Shown: piece by piece, positions 57,760 through 64,000 of the stretch
How positions within the stretch are numbered: position 1 is the first letter of the stretch
Layout of the letters: the number at the start of each line of letters is the position of its first letter
From: Harmothoe impar
Lineage: Eukaryota; Annelida; Polychaeta; Phyllodocida; Polynoidae
Direction of reading: 5' to 3'
NCBI GenBank assembly: GCA_947462335.1
Contig: OX381713.1
Span: forward strand, 22,374,381 to 22,438,380
Length of the DNA stretch: 64,000 bases
Program-made: the position numbers and the translations under genes
Notes under the pieces: model-generated
Databases searched by the model: none
Told to the model about the DNA's origin: nothing
Seen by the model: only the letters and a program-made list of their open reading frames with translations

Positions 57760-59330
57760 TTTCAAGGACCTGCGGTGCGTTTCCGCTGGTTTCCTATTCA
57801 ATGTTCCAATAATGATAATGACAATTTTGTTGCTAGTATACAGTAATCATATAATTATAATAACATAGATGGTAGTAGTTATGAACTTCAATATACAAAC
57901 ATCAGATAACTAGTATCAGATATGTGACCCATCTAGGTAAAAGACCCCTTCAGGCGGGATTTCTAGGTCTAGTTTTGGCCACCAGGGGGCACCATAGATG
58001 CAAAACAGTGTAAAATACATGATAAAATGTTCTAGGACCATTTTTTGTGTAGAATGCAATAATATCCATGAAATTATTCCATCTTGATGCTAACATTCTA
58101 TATTTGGAATGCAAAATGAACGTTTTTTTTATGAAGAATTAGCATGACACTTTCTGGTTGCCATGGAAACCATCCCAGGAGGCAAAATTAGGGGTAATAA
58201 TCCTTATTCAGTGCCATCAATTACCCAAAACTGAAAACAGACGAAAACATTTCATCTAGAAGCAAATTTAATTTAGACCAATAAATCCAATTTTATTCCA
58301 TTATTTCTAAATAAAACAGATTTTTCATAATTATCATTATTTACTATGGGATACAATGCATTTAGAGCTTATTTACCATTTTTAGTTAGTGGTATGTCCC
58401 AATGTTTGAAAAGGGATTACAACATACCTACCAGGAATTTTTTAGCTCATATTTTATTATGAGACCAACTTTGAATATTAATTTTTCCTTCACCTGGTCA
58501 CATATGTTGAAAAGGAAATTAACTAATAAACGTTTTGTCCAAGTTTTAGCACTGGTTTTCTTCTCTCGCAATTTCCAAAAACCTTGACTTTTAAATGATA
58601 TAAAATTGATTTTCCTGAACAAAATCTATTTCCATTTGTTATAAGACCTTTTATACTGCTGCTTGTCTAGTATTACAAGAGTACATTTTATCAAGGATTT
58701 GGACAAAGATTTCCCAAAACAAAAAAAAACAGAATGAACTTCAAACACATTATAGTCACATTTGGAGTTTAGATAAAGAAATCGTTAATGTGATATTTGC
58801 TATCGTTATTTCAAGTTTACTAGAGATGAAATACATTCAACATATGAAATACACTTAGATTATTAACCTGATGATATCATGATACTGCTATTCTTATTTT
58901 TGACAGCTCTTGTTAACACCCTAGACCTTATGAAATGACTCTCTGAATATTTTTTTGTTATTGCTATTCCACAAACCTACACCTTTGAACTATATAAATC
59001 GATTTAGCGACATGAAATCGATTTGTGTTTGATATGAGACTTTATATATTGTCAATATATGTGTGCTCGATATAATACAGGAGATATATTCATCTCAGAT
59101 ATTTGGATATTTTATATTCAACAAAAGAGAGAAATGTTAAACTTTTAGGTGGAACATTTGAAATTTTCTTTCGCATTTATTCAACTAAGATAATGCACTA
59201 CATATTTTGTTTTAGACAACTTTTGGTAAAAAGATAAAGAAATTGCTATAGATATAGGGTGTTCCATAATCTGTTATCGTTTAAATGACATCTGCTATCG
59301 GTATAGCTTTAGGCTCCACTAGCCAGCTTT
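57760..59330. other. AT-rich stretch without a recognised gene
   Basis: No supported exon. Contains GCCACCAGGGGGCACC at about 57978-57993 and GTTGCCATGGAAAC at about 58157-58170, words also seen near 49690 and 49865, possibly an old dispersed repeat. Confidence 0.35.
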
Positions 59331-59348
59331 AGCCTCCACTAGCCAATT

Positions 59349-60320
59349 TTGTCCTCACAAACCCTCCCTATAACTTGTGGTGTCCCTCAGGGATCTATCT
59401 TAGGCCCTTATTATTCATATGCTATGTTAATAGCCTACCCATGCAGTGTCCTCAAACATTGTCAAATTGTAATGTATGCGGATGATGTTGTGTTCTATAC
59501 TACTTCTTTTAACCTGCACATAGCAGAAACTCAACTGCAGGCTGATGCGTCTAGAGTCTATGACTGGTTTAGTAACAGTGGACTCTGTATCCACACCGGA
59601 AAGACACAGATTGAGCTTTTCAATGCCATGGCCAACTCTGGGTACATATCCAAAATCAAGATGGGGAATTCCCTCTTAAATACTTGTACAAGTTATGAAT
59701 ATTTAGGTATCATTCTAGATGATCAACTTACCTTGAAGTTTACTATCAGTAAGAATGTCAGCAGTGCATCCAATAGAGGCTATATGCTCTGCAACATGGG
59801 CCGAAAAATGTCCCTTTGAACAGCTCTTTTAGTCTACAAACAGACCATCCTACTAGTCTTAGAATATTGTGGTTATTTATTTAACGGTGTCGCCTGCACA
59901 CAACATAAGCGCCTGCCACTAGTGCAGAATAGGTGCCTAAGAACCAGTCTAAAAGTTGAGCGACCTTTTCACACTAATGCCTTGCATAATGAAGCAAATA
60001 TTGACCTTCTATGTATTAGATATGATTTGCAACTGTTACTACTATACATAAATATATGTATGACGGGACCCATTGTCCTAATGACCTAGGTTTAAGGTTT
60101 CAAAAGCCATATAGTAATGGACGGGTTACCAGATCCACCAGTACTGGACTACTCACTTATCCTCCTAATGACAGTGCAACCTACAGGAGAAGCCCTCTAT
60201 ACAGGGGTATTACCCTATGAAACTCTATCCTGTAGGCTAGAAAAGGAGTGTGAGACATTCAGAAGAAAGGCCAAGCCAACACTATTAAGTCTTCTTATGG
60301 CCAAGACTAACTCCTAAACC
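59349..60320 (+). pseudogene. Decayed LINE reverse transcriptase fragment
   Basis: Plus-strand remnant with ITCGVPQGSILGPYYS, VMYADDVVFYT and YEYLGIILDDQLTLK (59349-59819). After a stop the same frame gives KQTILLVLEYCGYLF and VQNRCLRTSL. A further frame at about 60165 gives RRSPLYRGITL before stops. At least two in-frame stops and a frame change mark it as dead. It is oriented opposite to the LINE at 51-57.7 kb and is a different lineage. Confidence 0.8.
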
Positions 60321-60883
60321 TAACAGGGTTCTCCTCTTTTTTCACCATTTCTGATTTTATATTACCACTGTGGTTTGTACTTGACCTAATAACATGCAAA
60401 GTATGGCAATTAGTCTTGTCATATGGAATCTATTATGTATTATGCAGTACACATGGCCATCAACCCATGTTAATGCACCTCTGTATATCTCTTGGTAGCT
60501 ATACAATAAGGAATTGTGCTGTATACTAGGTCATGCTAATACAGCACTGTAAATGACTGATAAGAATACAGTTATCTTACAACCTAGGCAACTGTACATG
60601 TTAAGATGTATAATAACACACTATACCAGTCTGCATGTATTGTTACCCCAGCATAAATTTCTTATCATGTTAATATCCCAATAGATCCCGATTGAAGCCC
60701 CGATTTTGCATCTCAGGCAGATCTGGGAGCCAAATGGTCCCCCATTCACAGGGCTCTAATCGGCCGATTTATACGCAATAACAGATGGGAAATATGCTTT
60801 TGTTTTGACCTAATCAGACTGTAAAGACCTATATTATCGGTTTGTGAGAATTACCCAAAAAATCGGCTAGTGGAGTTCCAGCT

Positions 60884-60972
60884 TATGGCACATCACCATA
60901 CACAGACACAGAGATGTTACCATACAAGTATGGCACATCACCATACACAGACACAGAGCTGTTACCAAAGTA
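60884..60972 (+). repeat. 45-bp tandem duplication
   Basis: Two near-identical copies of TATGGCACATCACCATACAC... starting at 60884 and 60929, differing by few bases (GAGATGTTACC versus GAGCTGTTACC). Confidence 0.85.
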
Positions 60973-63759
60973 CCACACCTTACAGTGCAAATTTAAACAC
61001 AGAGCTGTTATCATACAACTCATCACAACACTGCACAATGCAGCCCACATGGCTCCCATGTGCACCTCCAGGGCCCCTCCTCCAGGCCCCTGGACGAAGG
61101 ACCATCCGCCCTGTCCTGTGCATAAACATACATGTACTAGATAATATGGAATATATATATGGCACTGTACCTGAGTAGTATATCAGAAATAGTATCCAGA
61201 ACCCACTACGTGCAGCTGTTCAGTACATCTATAAGGTAAAGGTATAGACAATGAGTAGCAACGTGTCCCCTACCTGTATTATAAGGAGATGCTGGTGAGG
61301 TGAGAATAGTGTGGTGGTGTAGTGTCTAGCCCACAGGTTTATAGGTATTAAATAGGCTGCTGGTATACATGGAGATAACTAGCCACTACAGATGTGTACT
61401 TCAGATACCAAACTTACTCTGTAGATATCCATGCTACTCAAAATGTACGATAACGTCCACCATCCACCGGGATGTATATATATGACCGAATTTATATACA
61501 TTTATATATAGGGTATGTACACTGTTAGAAGTAAATGTAGCTGAGCAGTAGAATACACCGCAGTACATGGGCAGTAGAATATACTCTTGCTTTACAGTAT
61601 ATATTATATAAAGGATGTATCATTTGATTCATTTTCTACATTGTATGACGCGATTGGTCGTATATATAATATTATAGAGCCCAGTGGATGGTGAATATAT
61701 TCTAACCTCTATGTACATGGCCTCATACACTTTCTTATCTCCTCAAAATGTGAAAAAGAATTAAAATAATTTTAGGTACAACCTTCGTCTTTGCCATTTT
61801 GCTTGCCTTTCTCCCCTGTAGGCTGTTGCCAGCCTCAGTCTCCGTTAAGAGCCTTGATACTTTATAAACAACAATCCAGTGCCTTTCAAATGAGTTAAGC
61901 ACACTGAGTTATAATTATTGAATACGAATTATCATATAATACTACTATCATGTGTATCGATTATCAGGTATATCAACCAGGAAGAAGAGAACTTCCCCCT
62001 GGGTTTATGCCCTATCAATATAACGTCATAACACTGACTTGGGGAAAGCGATTAGATAATATTTATAAATATTCTTCTGATAAAAGCAAGAACACAATAA
62101 AGCAAATCAACACATAGACTACAATTTCAATACTGTTTATTCGGGGATGCTAGCGGCAGAAGGGCAGTGTGTCCAAGCTAGTTTTTGGTAACAACCAATT
62201 AGATCCAATAAGTATACTTAAAAAAAGGTGTTGAACGATAAAGAATGCCCATTGAATAGACTGAGTTATGGTTTCTAAATACTGGTAATATATTATTGAT
62301 TGATGTTTACAATTTACCACTTACTGACTCAGCAAGTATTTCATTGACAATATGATCTATATAGAATGCATCTGTAGAAGAAATATGAATGATCCACTTC
62401 AAATGTTTACCGAAATAAAGACCAGTTTAAAAATATTATCAATGTGTCTTATCACGCTTGATAAGAACACGTGGCTATACAGACAGGGCCACCACACACT
62501 GTATTTCTATATCATATCATAGCTGATCATAATATAAATACGAAAATATAATCTGATAACAGATAAAAGGTCATAAACATGAAATGTCCAAACAAGGGAG
62601 AGACATTCGCGGTAAATTTTATCACACATGCTGATACAAACAGCGTATACTGTTGATGTTAATCAAATCGTGATCAAATGTATAAATGAAAATAAATGCA
62701 TTGTGTGTTGGGTGTTAAAAAATACATTTTATTTTTATTTTGTAGACGTGTATTTATTACATTAGATGAGTTTCAAAATACAGCATTATTCAAAATCAGA
62801 TGACACAGTTCATATGTGTTACAAGTGTGGCTATAGTTGCTATGACAGCAGTCTATAATATTAAGGTTATTGTATACATTTGTAACAGAGTCAATAGATG
62901 AGTCTATACGCTTTTATGTGTACCAGTGTACTGTCTAGGACATAGATCAGAGTTTTGTTCTTGAAGCTTAAAGAAATCTCAACATCGAATAACAATTACT
63001 GTGAACATAGATATTTTCGATTGTATAAATATTCGCAGATTTTCTGGAAAGTACAAGTTCACGTGGATTTAAATTCGCTGATTTCCGAAATTTGGCACTT
63101 TAATTCAATACGGTACTGCGCGATTGTGTGACAATACCTGATTGGAGTGGCTCTTAATTGAATGATTTGCATACATTTCATAACTCAATTTTCCCCTGCA
63201 TCCTAATCCGTCATTAAATGCTAGCTGTAACGGTCATGGGTAACAGGAGATAAGCCTGCTGTTCTACCTCCTGATAGCAGATGATTTATTAAGAATGTCA
63301 AAATCTTGTATATCATTACCAAGATTATCATGAAAAATTGAGGGGTATTCTCTTTTAAGATGCAAACCCCTGCGCCTCTGTACTTTATCTACAGGATGTC
63401 AAGGACTGCACATCTTTAATCCCCCCCCCCCCATTATTAGTGTTCGATATTACTTCCGCCTAAATTGACGCTGCCTGAAACAATACCCTTCAACAAAGGC
63501 TCCAAATGAGAACTCTTAAAGGAAAGCATATTATGTCCATGTATAACATGTCTCGTATATCTTTGTATGTAAAGTTGCTAACAGGTATCAACAATTACTG
63601 TTGTTAAATAACATGTATCTAATTTGACTCATTATTTTAATCCTGTACACTGTACAACCATGTCAAAAGCACAGTCCATATACATGTATATATATATACA
63701 CATTTAATGTGTCTGTTACTCATCAGGTATAATGCAACCATGTGGTACGTGGTTGCTCT

Positions 63760-63800
63760 GTGGTGAGAGGAGCTAATAAATTTTTACCTCCTCTCACCAC
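63760..63800. repeat. Perfect 13-bp inverted repeat (stem-loop)
   Basis: GTGGTGAGAGGAG (63760-63772) and CTCCTCTCACCAC (63788-63800) pair fully around a 15-nt AT-rich loop containing AATAAA. No flanking gene is recognised, so its role is unknown. Confidence 0.7.
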
Positions 63801-64000
63801 TTTACCGTACTTATATAAAGTTAAGCACAATACCACCGATGCATCATATCACACACTGTTTTACATTCCTCATCAACTATCTAAGGGTGCAGAATCTCAC
63901 TCGTATTAACTCAGATTCTGATAAACAAATTTGATTGTAGAAACATGACAACACCAAAAGGCAGGAAATAATTATGTTCTCAGTACAACGATTAGTTTTT

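Larger units (their letters stand above)
60330..64000. other. Gene-poor right end of the window
   Basis: No supported gene. Holds a 45-bp tandem duplication at 60884-60972 (TATGGCACATCACCATACAC...), a poly-C run at about 63421-63432 and a perfect 13-bp stem-loop at 63760-63800. A minus-strand ATGGCAAAGACGAAG preceded by a CTACAG acceptor-like word near 61790-61850 could be a small first exon but is unsupported. Confidence 0.4.

Overview
The window is metazoan nuclear DNA: AT-rich, with phase-consistent GT-AG multi-exon genes, dense and varied transposable elements, microsatellites and no bacterial operon structure. The gene families (ATD-less ionotropic glutamate receptors, CR1/L2-like LINEs, a Ty3 element with a retrovirus-like frameshift) suit a marine invertebrate such as a lancelet, hemichordate or lophotrochozoan. 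The species cannot be fixed from the sequence alone.

Layout. 1-760: CpG-rich promoter-like DNA and the start of a minus-strand ORF that runs off the left edge. 760-8159: a minus-strand Ty3/gypsy retrotransposon (LTR, primer-binding site, gag, a textbook -1 frameshift signal, pol); its 3' LTR is not in the window. 8790-9155: a hairpin MITE built from inverted 17-bp tandem repeats. 9691-12573: the 5' half of ionotropic receptor gene A (minus, five exons). 18233-29198: a complete paralogue, gene B (minus, 12 exons, 487 aa), consisting of signal peptide, split ligand-binding core and three membrane helices plus pore, with no amino-terminal domain. 32572-34330: a truncated LINE. 35670-36389: a TA-flanked terminal-inverted-repeat element. 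38194-38946: a charged coiled-coil protein of unknown function. 43521-49269: a complete six-exon EF_0837/Atu3266-type amidohydrolase gene (minus, 419 aa); one of its introns carries a 1.35-kb TIR element filled with a repeated CACCGTGCGTAGGT motif. 50987-57741: a large LINE with three ORFs. 59349-60320: a decayed LINE fragment. 60.3-64 kb: no gene recognised.

The most interesting object is the LINE at 51-57.7 kb. Its ORF1 joins an L1-ORF1/RRM-like RNA-binding region to a NADAR (YbiA-like, NAD/ADP-ribose-linked) domain. It is followed by an overlapping SGNH-hydrolase-like ORF whose nucleophile position reads Ala, a 1.17-kb spacer, and an endonuclease-reverse transcriptase ORF. A NAD/ADP-ribose-processing module inside a retrotransposon RNA-binding protein suggests interaction with host ADP-ribosylation-based defence; that function is inference.

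The two receptor genes are tandem duplicates with matching exon lengths. They keep the agonist-binding residues but have a strongly altered pore and gate motif. The Ty3 element lies where the 3' half of gene A would be expected, so gene A is either split by a very large intron or broken.
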